64,000 bases of DNA from Glycomyces amatae (GCF_020991375.1 NZ_JAJLQZ010000020.1:29608-93607), one strand, 5' to 3'. Shown: positions 16,453-25,015, numbered from the stretch's first letter. A program made the numbers and translations. The notes: generated by a model from the sequence alone, not told the origin.

Positions 16453-17631
16453 ATGACCGACCTGCTGCTGCGCGACGCCCGGCTCTGGGGCCGCGAAGGA
16501 CGCACCGACCTGCGCATCGAGGACGGCCGCATCGCCGCCGTCGGCGACAAGCTCTCCGGCCAGGGCGCCCACGTCGAGGACCTCGGCGGCGCCGTCGTCA
16601 TCCCCGGCCTGGTCGACGCCCACGCCCACGTCGACAAGACCCTCTGGGGCGGCCCGTGGGTCCCGCGCACCGCCGGGCCCGGCCTCGCCGCCGCCATCGC
16701 CTACGGCCGCGACCGCCGCGCCGAGTTCGGCGTCCCCAACCCCGACTACATCACCGCGCTGCTCACCAACATGGTCGTCTCCGGCACCACCCACGCCCGC
16801 TCCCACGTGGACGTCGACCCGGGCATCGGCATCGGCGCGGTCGAGGCCGTCCGCGAGGCCGCCGAGCGCCTCGGCGGGCGCATCGACGTCCAACTCGTCG
16901 CCTTCCCCCAGACCGGCATCCTCGTCAGCCCCGGCACCGCCGAACTCATGGAGGAGGCGCTGAAGGCCGGCGTGACCACGGTAGGAGGCATCGACCCGGC
17001 CGGGTTCGACGGCGACGCCGAACGCCATCTCGACCTCGTCTTCGACCTCGCCGAACGCTACGGCGCCGAGATCGACGTCCACCTCCACGACGGCGGCGAC
17101 CTCGGCGTCCGCGAGTTCGACCTCATCATCGAGCGCACCAGGGCCCTCGGCTACCGCGGCAAGGTCACCATCAGCCACGCCTTCGCGCTCTGCGACGCCG
17201 ACGACGCCACCCGCGCCCGGCTCATCGCCGACCTCGCCGAACTCCAGATCAGCCTGACCTCGGTGGCCCCCAAGCAGATCCTGCCGCTGCGCGAACTCGA
17301 CGCCGCGGGCGTCACCATGGGTATCGGCAACGACGGCGTGCGGGACCTGTGGAGCCCCTACGGCACCGGCGACCTGCTCCAGCGCACCCAGTGGTTCGCC
17401 CGGGGCGCCGGGTTCAGCCGCGACGCCGACATCGAGCTCGCCCTCGAGGCGGCCACCTTCGGCGGCGCGCGGCTGCTCAAGATCGAGGGCTACGGCCTCG
17501 CCGTGGGCGACACCGCCGACCTCGTGGCCGTCCCCGGCCGCAACCCCTCCGAGGCCGTGCTCGAGCACCGCGAGCGCGCGCTCGTGGTCAAGGGCGGCCG
17601 GATCGTCGCCCGCCGCGGCGCGCTCGTCTGA
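16453..17631 (+). CDS. Amidohydrolase of the cytosine deaminase/CodA type
   Basis: A 392-residue metal-dependent amidohydrolase (TIM barrel). Metal and catalytic residues are visible: HAHVDK (metal His pair near residue 55), HLHDGG (His/Asp), KVTISHAFAL (metal His) and IGNDGVRDLW (catalytic Asp). The N- and C-terminal segments form the usual small beta-sandwich (LLLRDARLW at the start, ALVVKGGRIVARRG at the end). The family deaminates cytosine, isocytosine or related heterocycles or opens cyclic amides. AAAGGA precedes the ATG by 8 nt. The divergent GntR gene with tandem operators indicates induction by a substrate. Confidence 0.82.
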   Translation: MTDLLLRDARLWGREGRTDLRIEDGRIAAVGDKLSGQGAHVEDLGGAVVIPGLVDAHAHVDKTLWGGPWVPRTAGPGLAAAIAYGRDRRAEFGVPNPDYITALLTNMVVSGTTHARSHVDVDPGIGIGAVEAVREAAERLGGRIDVQLVAFPQTGILVSPGTAELMEEALKAGVTTVGGIDPAGFDGDAERHLDLVFDLAERYGAEIDVHLHDGGDLGVREFDLIIERTRALGYRGKVTISHAFALCDADDATRARLIADLAELQISLTSVAPKQILPLRELDAAGVTMGIGNDGVRDLWSPYGTGDLLQRTQWFARGAGFSRDADIELALEAATFGGARLLKIEGYGLAVGDTADLVAVPGRNPSEAVLEHRERALVVKGGRIVARRGALV

Positions 17632-17722
17632 GCCGTTCCGAGAGCTCGCAGACCCCCTGCCCGGCTGTTACGGTTGCGGCACGCGGGGCCTGTCCGGGCT
17701 CGCGGCAGGACAGGGGGCGGCA

Positions 17723-18103
17723 GTGGCGCGAGTGACCATCAGCGGTTCGGACCTGGTCGTGACCATCGAGGGGATCCGAAGGCTCGGCACGCTCAAGAGC
17801 GAGCTGACGATCCCGCTCGCGAACGTGCGGGGCGCGACCGCGGACCCTGAGATCTCGATCGACTGGCCCGGCCTGAAGGCGGGCGGCTCCTGGCCGGGAC
17901 GCAGGCGCGTCGGCACCGGCCTCTACGGGCACTACCTCGGCGGCGTGTTCACCCAGGACGGCGACCGCGTGTTCTGGGACGTCCGCGACCCCGCGAAGGC
18001 CGTCGTCATCGAGCTCGACGGCGACGACTTCTCCCGCCTCATCGTCGAAGTCGAGGACCCCGGATCGACCGTCGAGTCGATCCGCGCCGCGATGCCGTCC
18101 TGA
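17723..18103 (+). CDS. Conserved protein with PH-like fold, function unknown
   Basis: A 126-residue soluble protein with no signal peptide or membrane span. The pattern IEGIRRLGTLKSELTIPLAN, then GTGLYGHYLGG, then KAVVIELDGDDFSRLIVEVED is typical of small actinobacterial PH-like proteins annotated as hypothetical. The start is GTG at 17723 with a weak G-rich Shine-Dalgarno. It converges on the redoxin gene, whose stop lies 9 nt after its own. No function can be assigned. Confidence 0.7.
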   Translation: MARVTISGSDLVVTIEGIRRLGTLKSELTIPLANVRGATADPEISIDWPGLKAGGSWPGRRRVGTGLYGHYLGGVFTQDGDRVFWDVRDPAKAVVIELDGDDFSRLIVEVEDPGSTVESIRAAMPS

Positions 18104-18112
18104 GCCGAACGG

Positions 18113-18655
18113 CTAAGCGCGCCACTTGATGCCGCAGCCCGTCGACGGGTAGTGCGGCGTGGGGACCGGCTCGCCCTTGCGCACCAGCTCGATCGCGGCC
18201 GCCAGGTACTCCCCGGTGACGGGCATCCCGTTGCCGGGGGTCGAGCCGTCGAACGCGCCCCGGTAGGCCAGCTTGCGGTCGGGGCCGTACAGGAAGAAGT
18301 CCGGGGTGCAGGCCGCGTTGTAGGCGCGGGCGACCTCCTGGGACTCGTCCACCAGGTACGGGAACGTCCAGTGCGCGCGGGCGGCCTGCTCGGCCAGGCC
18401 CTCCGGGCCGTCGTCGGGGTGGCTCTCGGTGTCGTTGGAGCAGATCGCGACCACGTCCAGGTCGGCCTGGCCGGTGGTGAACGAGCCGAAGGTCTGCTCG
18501 ATGTGCCGCACGTAGGGGCAGTGGTTGCAGGTGAACGCCACCAGCAGCGCGTGGGAGTCGAAATCGGACAGCGAGCGGAGTCCGCCGTCGAGGTCGGGCA
18601 GCGTGAAGTCCGGCGCGGGGGTGCCCAGCGGGACCATGGTCGAGTTGAGGGCCAC
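18113..18655 (-). CDS. Thioredoxin-fold (AhpC/TSA-type) redoxin
   Basis: A 180-residue redoxin. The core is LGTPAPDFTLPDLDGG, LLVAFTCNHCPYVRHIE (CxxC as C-N-H-C), YNAACTPDFFLYG (cis-Pro loop preceded by a Cys) and a C-terminal STGCGIKW. This CNHC subfamily is widespread and annotated as thioredoxin family; the substrate is unknown. The GTG at 18655 is preferred because a GGAG lies 10 nt upstream and the resulting N-terminus resembles the family; an ATG at 18694 would add 13 residues. A long hairpin-rich region precedes it. Confidence 0.8.
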   Translation of the reverse strand: MALNSTMVPLGTPAPDFTLPDLDGGLRSLSDFDSHALLVAFTCNHCPYVRHIEQTFGSFTTGQADLDVVAICSNDTESHPDDGPEGLAEQAARAHWTFPYLVDESQEVARAYNAACTPDFFLYGPDRKLAYRGAFDGSTPGNGMPVTGEYLAAAIELVRKGEPVPTPHYPSTGCGIKWRA

Positions 18656-18758
18656 GGGAATCGCACTCCAGGAATAGACGGCGGTGGCCTCCATCGTAGG
18701 GAGTGCCGAGGGCGGGCTTCAACCGGTGAGGCCCGGTTCCCGCCCCACCCCACTTCGT

Positions 18759-18884
18759 GCGGCGGGGCTCCAGGCCAGGTAAGTGGAGCCCCGCCGCCGG
18801 CCGCCCGTACTACCCCACGTCGTCGGGCGGCCTCCTGGTGATGGCGACAAAGTCTCTTGTCGAGCAGGCTTGGCCTTTGTCGCC
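18759..18884 (-). terminator. Three consecutive perfect hairpins between the MerR and redoxin genes
   Basis: Stem 1: GCGGCGGGGCTCCA (18759-18772) with TGGAGCCCCGCCGC (18784-18797), 14 bp. Stem 2: GGCCGCCCG (18799-18807) with CGGGCGGCC (18824-18832), 9 bp. Stem 3: GGCGACAAAG (18843-18852) with CTTTGTCGCC (18875-18884), 10 bp. They fill most of the 357-nt gap downstream of the MerR gene and upstream of the redoxin gene. One likely terminates the MerR transcript; the others could be a structured redoxin leader. Confidence 0.6.
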
Positions 18885-19012
18885 GCGCCATCAGGTGCGC
18901 TGGAAACAGCGTAGAACCACCCAATCGACTTGCGAAGTCAAAAACCCGACAAGTGCAGACATTGCTATTTGAGCATGAGAGTGGACGGTTCGTCACGCAC
19001 CGTCGCCGCGAG

Positions 19013-19687
19013 TCATTCCTTTGAGGACGGATCGTCTTCCCGCGGTTCCCGATGTCCTTCCCCCCGTGGGAAGTACCTGCCCGACACCTCGATCTGGGCG
19101 ATGCGCCGCAGCGCCCCGAAGATCGAGTCGCCGAGGACCGTTCCGACGACCAGTGCCTCGAGAATCTCGTCGCGGTCCTCCCGGAGACCGAGCAGCCGGA
19201 GGTCGAATTCGGCCACGATCTCGGCCGCGCGGGCGTACTCCCCGGTCAGGTCGACCATCTCGATCAGCCCCAGCTCGCGCAGCCGCCCGACGGCGTCGGC
19301 GAGGCTCCAGACGTAGCAGTGGTCGGGGTCGATCGACTCCCAGCCCTGGCGCCGCACGATCCCGCGCGCCGTCTCGAGGTCCTCGGCCGCGGGCTCCTCG
19401 CTCGGGACGCGGCTCTGCCACAGCGCCCGGCTCGCGACCCCGAGCGTGCCGTCGAGGTCGCGCTCCGGGTCCTCGATCTCGGTCAGCACCTCCCGCACCT
19501 TCGCGATCGGCACCGACCCGACCTCGACCATCGCCCGCACCAGCCGCAGCCGCCGGACGTGGTCCTCCCCGTACTCCACCTGGTTGTGGCTGCGGCGCTC
19601 GCCGCCGGAGAGCAGTCCCTCGCGGACGTAGTACTTGATCGTGGCCACCGGCACCCCGGTCCTCGCGCTCAGCTCTCCGATTCGCAT
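19013..19687 (-). CDS. MerR-family transcriptional regulator
   Basis: A 224-residue regulator. The N-terminus MRIGELSARTGVPVATIKYY and REGLLSGGERRSHNQVEYGE is a classic MerR winged helix, followed by RLRLVRAMVEVGSVPIAKVR and the dimerisation helix. The remaining about 130 residues form an extra C-terminal ligand-binding domain with few Cys, so it is not a metal sensor of the short type. It is divergent from the DUF2306 gene, with a symmetric operator between them. The start ATG has AAGGA upstream. Confidence 0.87.
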   Translation of the reverse strand: MRIGELSARTGVPVATIKYYVREGLLSGGERRSHNQVEYGEDHVRRLRLVRAMVEVGSVPIAKVREVLTEIEDPERDLDGTLGVASRALWQSRVPSEEPAAEDLETARGIVRRQGWESIDPDHCYVWSLADAVGRLRELGLIEMVDLTGEYARAAEIVAEFDLRLLGLREDRDEILEALVVGTVLGDSIFGALRRIAQIEVSGRYFPRGEGHREPREDDPSSKE

Positions 19688-19730
19688 GCGTCCTTCTTAC
19701 CCGAGGCGCGGTTGACCGCCCCGTGAATCT

Positions 19731-19760
19731 AGTGATAGTTTCACTATCGATAGTGTCACT
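19731..19760. promoter_or_regulatory. MerR-type nested palindrome operator
   Basis: AGTGATAGTTTCACTATCGATAGTGTCACT-like symmetry: outer arms AGTGA (19731-19735) and TCACT (19756-19760) enclose the perfect 12-bp palindrome ACTATCGATAGT (19743-19754). It lies between the divergent MerR and DUF2306 starts, 20 nt before the latter. Confidence 0.65.
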
Positions 19761-19779
19761 CCCGATAAGGAGTCCTCGC

Positions 19780-20475
19780 ATGACCGCCACCCTTCAGACC
19801 CGCACCCCGCCCTCCCGGCGCCGCCGCACCGCGGTCGTCGCCGTGGCCGTCCTCAGCGTCGCGATCGTCCTCTACGCCGTCCCCGCCTACCTCGCCCCCG
19901 ACGTGAACTCGCGTGTCGGCATCCGCGAGGACGTTCCCCTCCACCTGCCGTTCCTCGTCGTCCACGCCGCCACCGCCGGCATCGCGCTCCTGGTCGGCCC
20001 GTTCCAGTTCTTCGGCTCGATCCGCCGCAACCGCCCCCAGGTCCACCGCGCCCTCGGGCGCGTCTACCTCCTCGCCGGCGTCCTCCCCGGCAGCCTCAGC
20101 GGCATCGTCGTCGCCGTGCTCACCACGGCCGGGCCCATCGCCCTGGTCTCGTTCGTCCTCCTGGACGTCTTCTGGTTCTACTCGGCGCTGCGCGCCTACC
20201 GGGCCGTCCGCGCCCGCGACTTCGCCGGGCACGAGCGCTGGATGCTGCGCAACTTCGCCGCGACCTTCGCCGCCGTGACCCTGCGCGTCTACCTGGGCCT
20301 GTTCATCGCCGTCCAGCTCCCGCTCCTGGAGGGCCCCTACGGCGGCGACTTCGAGGCGCTGTTCGCCGTCGCCTACACGGCGTCGATCGTGGCCTCGATC
20401 GCGCTCAACCTCCTGTTCATGGAAATGCACTTGCGGCGCAGGCGGACCCGGAGCACCCTCGGAGCGAACGCCTGA
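19780..20475 (+). CDS. DUF2306 membrane protein
   Basis: A 231-residue protein with about six to seven membrane helices, starting after a short Arg-rich N-terminus (TPPSRRRRT). HAATAGIALLVGPFQF, HRALGRVYLLAGVLPGSLSG and FAGHERWMLRNFAATFAAVTLR are hallmarks of DUF2306. ATAAGGAG lies 7 nt before the ATG at 19780, which rules out the in-frame upstream GTG at 19723 because it lies inside the operator. Likely controlled by the divergent MerR protein and co-transcribed with the GNAT gene 19 nt downstream. Function of the family is unknown. Confidence 0.82.
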   Translation: MTATLQTRTPPSRRRRTAVVAVAVLSVAIVLYAVPAYLAPDVNSRVGIREDVPLHLPFLVVHAATAGIALLVGPFQFFGSIRRNRPQVHRALGRVYLLAGVLPGSLSGIVVAVLTTAGPIALVSFVLLDVFWFYSALRAYRAVRARDFAGHERWMLRNFAATFAAVTLRVYLGLFIAVQLPLLEGPYGGDFEALFAVAYTASIVASIALNLLFMEMHLRRRRTRSTLGANA

Positions 20476-20494
20476 ACACGCACGGAGGAGCCGC

Positions 20495-20923
20495 ATGACC
20501 GACGACGAGCACACCGTCTCCACCGACCCCGACCGCCTCGACCGCGACTGGATCCACCGGGTCATCTCCACCGACACCTACTGGGCCCCCGGCCGCACCC
20601 GCGAGGACATGGACCGGGCCATCGACCACTCCCTGCCCTACGGCGTCTACGACGCCTCCGGACGCCAGCTCGCCTTCGCGCGGCTGGTCACCGACCAGAC
20701 CTACTTCGCGTGGCTCAGCGACGTCTACGTCGACCGGGCCGCCCGCGGCAAGGGCGTCGGCAAGCTCCTCATGCGCCACCTCCTCGCCGAGGCCGAGCGG
20801 ATGGACCTCAAACGCGTCGTGCTCGCCACCGCCGACGCCCAAGGCCTCTACCGCCAGTTCGGCTTCACCGAGATCGACGACGGCAACACGTGGATGTGCA
20901 GCCTCCGCCCCGACCGCGTCTGA
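20495..20923 (+). CDS. GNAT-family N-acetyltransferase
   Basis: A 142-residue GNAT. The acetyl-CoA pyrophosphate loop is visible as DVYVDRAARGKGVGKLLM (R/Q-x-x-G-x-G/A), followed by LATADAQGLYRQFGFTEID, the typical C-terminal beta-bulge region. The family transfers an acetyl group to a small-molecule or protein amine; the substrate is not evident. GGAGGAG lies 6 nt before the ATG and the gap to the DUF2306 gene is 19 nt, so both are probably in one MerR-controlled operon. Confidence 0.87.
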   Translation: MTDDEHTVSTDPDRLDRDWIHRVISTDTYWAPGRTREDMDRAIDHSLPYGVYDASGRQLAFARLVTDQTYFAWLSDVYVDRAARGKGVGKLLMRHLLAEAERMDLKRVVLATADAQGLYRQFGFTEIDDGNTWMCSLRPDRV

Positions 20924-21046
20924 ACCGCGCCCCACGCGCCCCGGCCGCCCCGCGAGGTCGCCTCCGCCTCCTCGGCCTCGATCGCCGGACGGCCGTCGCG
21001 GCGACGCGCTAGGCTGGTGCGTTCCCGAATTCGAGCGAGGAGCGCA

Positions 21047-23188
21047 GTGTCCCAGGAACCAGGCCACGCCGACGCCCAACACCCGCAGGACGTCGACACG
21101 TCCCATGCCGTGCCCGAACCCGACCCCGCCAACACCCCCGAGCAGGAGATCGCGATCGAGCAGGAGTTCGTCGACCGCGTCTACGACCGCGTCGAGATCC
21201 TCCGCTCCGAAGCCGAGGGCAACCGCGACTCCGGCTACGCGCACCTCGCCGCGACCGTCCCCGGCGCCCAGTACGAACGCGACGTCTTCGTCTACCGCGC
21301 CGCCAGGCGCATCGCCGACCTCGACTCCCAGCACGAGGGACTCGTCTTCGGGCGCCTCGACTTCGACAACGGGGCCGTCCGCCACGTCGGGCGCCTCGGC
21401 GTCCGCGACGACGCCTACCGCACCCTCCTCGTCGACTGGCGCGCCCCCGCCGCCGCGCCCTTCTACCGCGCCACCGCCGTCGACCGCCAGGACGTCGCGC
21501 GCCGCCGCGTCATCCGCTCCTTCGGCCGCAGCGTCGAGGAGATCAGCGACGACCTCCTCAACGACGACGCCGCCGACCGGCTCCCCGTCATCGGCGACGG
21601 CGCGCTCATGGCCGCCCTGGGCCGCAAGCGGACCGGGCGCATGCGCGACATCGTCGCCACCATCCAGGCCGAGCAGGACGCCGCGATCCGCGCCCCCGGC
21701 CGGGGCGCCACCATCATCACCGGCGGCCCCGGCACCGGCAAGACCGTCGTCGCCCTCCACCGCGCCGCCTACCTGCTCTACCAAGACCGCAGCCGCTACG
21801 AGGCCGCGGGCATCCTCGTCGTCGGCCCCTCCGCCGTGTTCATGAAGTACATCGGCCGCGTCCTCCCCAGCCTCGGCGAGGAGACCGCCGCCCTGTACTC
21901 ACTCGGCGAGCTCTACGCCGGCGTCGAGGCCGTCCGCCAGGACCTGCCCGAGGTCGCCGCCGTCAAGGGCGGCACCATCATGCTGCCGATCCTGCGCCGC
22001 CTCGTGCGCCAGACCCCGCCGGACGCGCCCGGCGAACTGCGCATCGTCTACCGCGGCGACGTGTTCCGACTCGACGCCGACGAGCTCGCGGCCGCCCGCG
22101 CCCGCGTCTTCGAGAAGGAGCCGCGCCCCAACCTCGCCAAGACCGAGGCCGGACGCGCCCTCCTGATCGCCCTGTGGCGCAAGATCAAACCCGTGATCCC
22201 CGACGCCGAGCCCGCCAAGTTCTCCCGCGACGTCGGCTCCCGCGGCGAGTTCCTCACCTTCCTCGACCACTGGTGGCCCGACCTGGACCCCGCCGAGGTC
22301 CTCGGCTGGGCCGGCGACGAGCAGCGCCTCGGCTCGGCCGCCGAAGGGCACCTGAAGAAGGCCGCCGTCCAGGCCGTCGCCGCCTCCCTCCGGGAGGCCG
22401 ACTTCTCCATCCCGGACGTGGCCCTCCTCGACGAGCTGCGCATCCTCCTCGGCGTCAAGCCCCAGAGCCGCAGTCGCGACCGCATCCGCTCCTGGGACGG
22501 CATCCAGGAGGTCTCCACCACCCAGGACCGCTACTACGACCGGCCCGAACGCCAGTCCCGCGACGCCTTCTACGAGGACTACGCCCACGTCATCGTCGAC
22601 GAGGCCCAGGACCTCTCGCCGATGCAGTGGCGCATGCTCGGGCGGCGCGGGCGCGCCGCCGGGTGGACCGTCGTCGGCGACGAGGCGCAGTCGAGCTGGC
22701 CGCGCCCCAGGGAGAGCGCCGACGCCCGCCGCCGCGCCGTCCCGCGCGGACGCGTGCACGAGTTCCACCTCACCAAGAACTACCGCAACTCCAAAGAGGT
22801 CTTCGACTACGCCGCAGCGTGGGCGAAGCCGCGGCTGCGCGACATCGACCTGCCCGAGGCGGTGCGCGAGACCGACGTGCCCGTGCGCGAGAAGGCCGTC
22901 GACGCCGACGCGCTGCTGCCCGAACTCGCGGGCGCGGTCGCCGAGGCGCTCGAGGCCGTCGAAGGGACGGTGGGCATCATCGCGCCGTACGCGCGCCACG
23001 CCGAACTGGCCGCGCTCGTCCACGACGACCGCGTGACCCTGGTGGGGCCCCTTGAGTCCAAGGGACTCGAATGGGACGCCGTGATCGCCGTCGACCTCGA
23101 GGCGGTGGCCGAGTCCCACGGCCCGGGCGTCGCCTACGTGGTCCTCACCAGAGCGACCCAGCGCCTCACCCGCCTCGACCCGGCCTGA
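21047..23188 (+). CDS. helD: HelD-like UvrD/Rep-superfamily motor ATPase
   Basis: A 713-residue superfamily-1 helicase-like protein. Walker A is GGPGTGKT (residues 226-233), motif II VDEAQD (517-522), motif III-like TVVGDEAQS, motif IV NYRNSKEVF and motif VI VLTRATQRL. The long N-terminal coiled region (EQEIAIEQEFVDRVYDR) and FGRLDFDNG, LVDWRAPAAAPFYRAT are specific to HelD-type RNA polymerase recycling factors, which remove stalled RNA polymerase from DNA and, in the HelR group, can counter rifamycins. GAGGAG precedes the GTG at 21047 by 4 nt. No rifamycin-associated palindrome is seen upstream, so HelD rather than HelR is preferred. Confidence 0.85.
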   Translation: MSQEPGHADAQHPQDVDTSHAVPEPDPANTPEQEIAIEQEFVDRVYDRVEILRSEAEGNRDSGYAHLAATVPGAQYERDVFVYRAARRIADLDSQHEGLVFGRLDFDNGAVRHVGRLGVRDDAYRTLLVDWRAPAAAPFYRATAVDRQDVARRRVIRSFGRSVEEISDDLLNDDAADRLPVIGDGALMAALGRKRTGRMRDIVATIQAEQDAAIRAPGRGATIITGGPGTGKTVVALHRAAYLLYQDRSRYEAAGILVVGPSAVFMKYIGRVLPSLGEETAALYSLGELYAGVEAVRQDLPEVAAVKGGTIMLPILRRLVRQTPPDAPGELRIVYRGDVFRLDADELAAARARVFEKEPRPNLAKTEAGRALLIALWRKIKPVIPDAEPAKFSRDVGSRGEFLTFLDHWWPDLDPAEVLGWAGDEQRLGSAAEGHLKKAAVQAVAASLREADFSIPDVALLDELRILLGVKPQSRSRDRIRSWDGIQEVSTTQDRYYDRPERQSRDAFYEDYAHVIVDEAQDLSPMQWRMLGRRGRAAGWTVVGDEAQSSWPRPRESADARRRAVPRGRVHEFHLTKNYRNSKEVFDYAAAWAKPRLRDIDLPEAVRETDVPVREKAVDADALLPELAGAVAEALEAVEGTVGIIAPYARHAELAALVHDDRVTLVGPLESKGLEWDAVIAVDLEAVAESHGPGVAYVVLTRATQRLTRLDPA

Positions 23189-23326
23189 CGTGCGCTAACC
23201 GCTCGTACCGATCCACAACGGACTGCGAACACCTTCGTGGGCAGCGCCGACACGGGGCGGCCGCTAGACTCCAAGTGAGTCGCGGCCGCCCCGCCGCCGC
23301 ACCGAGAACCGAATAGGCCGCCTGCT

Positions 23327-24004
23327 GTGTTCACGCCCCCGCCGCCCCGCTCCCGCCCCCTCGAATTGACCGGCCCCGGCCCGTCGCCGCTGGGCAAACC
23401 GCCGAAACGGTCGCAGCCTTTCCTTGCCACGGCGTTCGTGATCGGGGCACTCTGGGCGCTCCCCGCCGTGGCGGTCCAGTCGTACGCCGTCGCGACCGAC
23501 AGCGGCTTGTACGCGCGCATCTCATCCGCGATGCTGCTGATCGCGTGTTTCATCATGGTCGTCGGCACCGAGTACCGAGACGGCGAGGCCGACGGAGAGA
23601 CCGCCGCCGCGGGTGGAAGGCTGCCGCTGCGTGAGCAGCTGCGGCTGGCCCCGTGGGGGCGGTGCGCCGTGACCTACCTCAGCGCGACCGCCGTCGCGGT
23701 GCCGGTCGTCGTCGCCGGCGCCTACGACCACCAGGTGGCCTTCGCCGCGTTGAGCGCCTATCTGGCCGCCGGCCTCGCGGTGTCGTTCATCGCGCCTCTC
23801 GAACGGCTGGTCCGCCGTGTCCCGGACACGTTCGCGGCGGTGTTCACGGGCGTGCCGATGGGACTGCTCTTCGGCGGCATGGTCGCTCGACACCGCTGGT
23901 TCGACGACCCCTGGGTGTGGACCAGCGCCGCACTGGGGGCGCTCATGACCCTCCGCGCGCTCTTGCCAGCGGCCGCCGCCCGGATCCGCCGACGGCGGCG
24001 GTGA
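23327..24004 (+). CDS. Predicted membrane protein, function unknown
   Basis: A 225-residue protein with a Pro-rich N-terminal 30 residues and about five to six hydrophobic helices (AFVIGALWALPAVAVQSYAV, MLLIACFIMVVG, TYLSATAVAVPVVVAG, FAALSAYLAAGLAVSFIA, LGALMTLRALLPAAAA) and an Arg-rich C-terminus. No conserved motif was recognised. Start GTG at 23327 follows a gap that contains TAGACT about 55 nt upstream. The gene converges on the small membrane gene at 24026. Confidence 0.65.
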   Translation: MFTPPPPRSRPLELTGPGPSPLGKPPKRSQPFLATAFVIGALWALPAVAVQSYAVATDSGLYARISSAMLLIACFIMVVGTEYRDGEADGETAAAGGRLPLREQLRLAPWGRCAVTYLSATAVAVPVVVAGAYDHQVAFAALSAYLAAGLAVSFIAPLERLVRRVPDTFAAVFTGVPMGLLFGGMVARHRWFDDPWVWTSAALGALMTLRALLPAAAARIRRRRR

Positions 24005-24025
24005 GCGGCGGACCGAGGCGGACGG

Positions 24026-24280
24026 TCAGTCGCCCACCGGCCGGTCGGCGGGCTCCTCCGGCCTGCGGCGACCGGTCCTCCTCGCCATCCAGATCAGCAG
24101 GGCCGCGGCGAGGACCCCCGGGCCCATGTGGACCAGGAGCACGCCGAACAGGCTCGGCCCGCCCCAGTCGCCCTCGTAGCTCGACGGGTCGCCGAAGTCG
24201 ATCACGAAGGGCTCCATCAGGGCCCGCACGATGAAGAAGCCCCCGACGACGAAGGCGAGCAGCCACAGGACGCGTCTCAT
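24026..24280 (-). CDS. Small two-span membrane protein, unknown
   Basis: An 84-residue protein with an N-terminal helix (VLWLLAFVVGGFFIVRALM), a short acidic loop (SSYEGDWGG) and a second helix (FGVLLVHMGPGVLAAALLIW), ending in a charged tail. TAGTGT (24287-24292, minus strand) lies 6 nt before the ATG, suggesting leaderless transcription; the hexamer is in the 9-nt gap after the next gene's stop. Looks like a small actinobacterial membrane protein of unknown function. Confidence 0.6.
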   Translation of the reverse strand: MRRVLWLLAFVVGGFFIVRALMEPFVIDFGDPSSYEGDWGGPSLFGVLLVHMGPGVLAAALLIWMARRTGRRRPEEPADRPVGD

Positions 24281-24289
24281 GGACCGACA

Positions 24290-24988
24290 CTAGCGGCCCG
24301 CGGCCGCCCTGTCAGCCCGCATCCGCCGCACCGCCCCCACGACCAGCAGCAGCTGCGCCGCCGCGTACGTCGCCATCACCGCGTGGCCCTCGCCCGGGAC
24401 GTCGAACCCCGCCACGCCCATGCCCAGGACCAGGTCCGAGACCACGAACAGCAGCCCGCCCAGGCCTGTCACGAGGCCGAGGCCGCTCGCGGCCGCGCCC
24501 ATCGACACCAGCAGGAGGCTGTACACCGCGACCGGGACCGCGAGCGCCTCCAGCCGCGGCCACAGGACGACGTTGGCGCCCAACCAGAACGCCAGGTAGC
24601 AGCCCGGGACGAGCCAGCGCCGCCGCAGCGCCGAGAGCGCGCCGAGCCGCGCGAAGACCGCGATGTAGACCAGCTGCATGAGCCCGAACAGGGCCATGCC
24701 CGCCAGGAACGCGGGCGTGCCGTCCACGAGCAGGGCGATGTCGGCCGCGCAGGCCAGCAGCAGGCCCGCGCCGAGCCACCGCGGCAGCCGCTCGCCGGGG
24801 GCGGCCGAGACGATCAGGTAGCCCAGCAGCAGGAGCGTCAACGCGGGCTTGGTGATCCAGCGGGCCTCCCCGAGCCCCGCGGCGATGGCGGCGAGGTCGC
24901 CCGCGACGGCCGCGGCGAACGCCCACAGCCACGCGCGCGCCGGGACGCGGACGAGCACCGAGCGGATCAGGACGAGGGGAGGGCTCAT
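24290..24988 (-). CDS. Lysoplasmalogenase (YhhN family)
   Basis: A 232-residue multi-span membrane protein with eight or so hydrophobic helices. EARWITKPALTLLLLGYLI, LLACAADIALLVDG, FLAGMALFGLMQLVYIAVF and FVVSDLVLGMGV match the YhhN pattern, whose acidic residues in the membrane (here D in CAADIALL and SDLVL) are thought catalytic. Characterised members hydrolyse the vinyl-ether bond of lysoplasmalogens; whether this bacterium has plasmalogens is unknown. TAGGCT lies 9 nt before the ATG. Confidence 0.8.
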   Translation of the reverse strand: MSPPLVLIRSVLVRVPARAWLWAFAAAVAGDLAAIAAGLGEARWITKPALTLLLLGYLIVSAAPGERLPRWLGAGLLLACAADIALLVDGTPAFLAGMALFGLMQLVYIAVFARLGALSALRRRWLVPGCYLAFWLGANVVLWPRLEALAVPVAVYSLLLVSMGAAASGLGLVTGLGGLLFVVSDLVLGMGVAGFDVPGEGHAVMATYAAAQLLLVVGAVRRMRADRAAAGR

Positions 24989-25015
24989 GGGTGAGGGAGC
25001 CTAGCAGAGCCGGGG

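Noticed and set aside
20924..21046. A rifamycin-associated palindrome upstream of the HelD-like gene
   Set aside because: No palindrome of that kind was found in the gap; only a TAGGCT hexamer and a GAGGAG ribosome binding site are visible.
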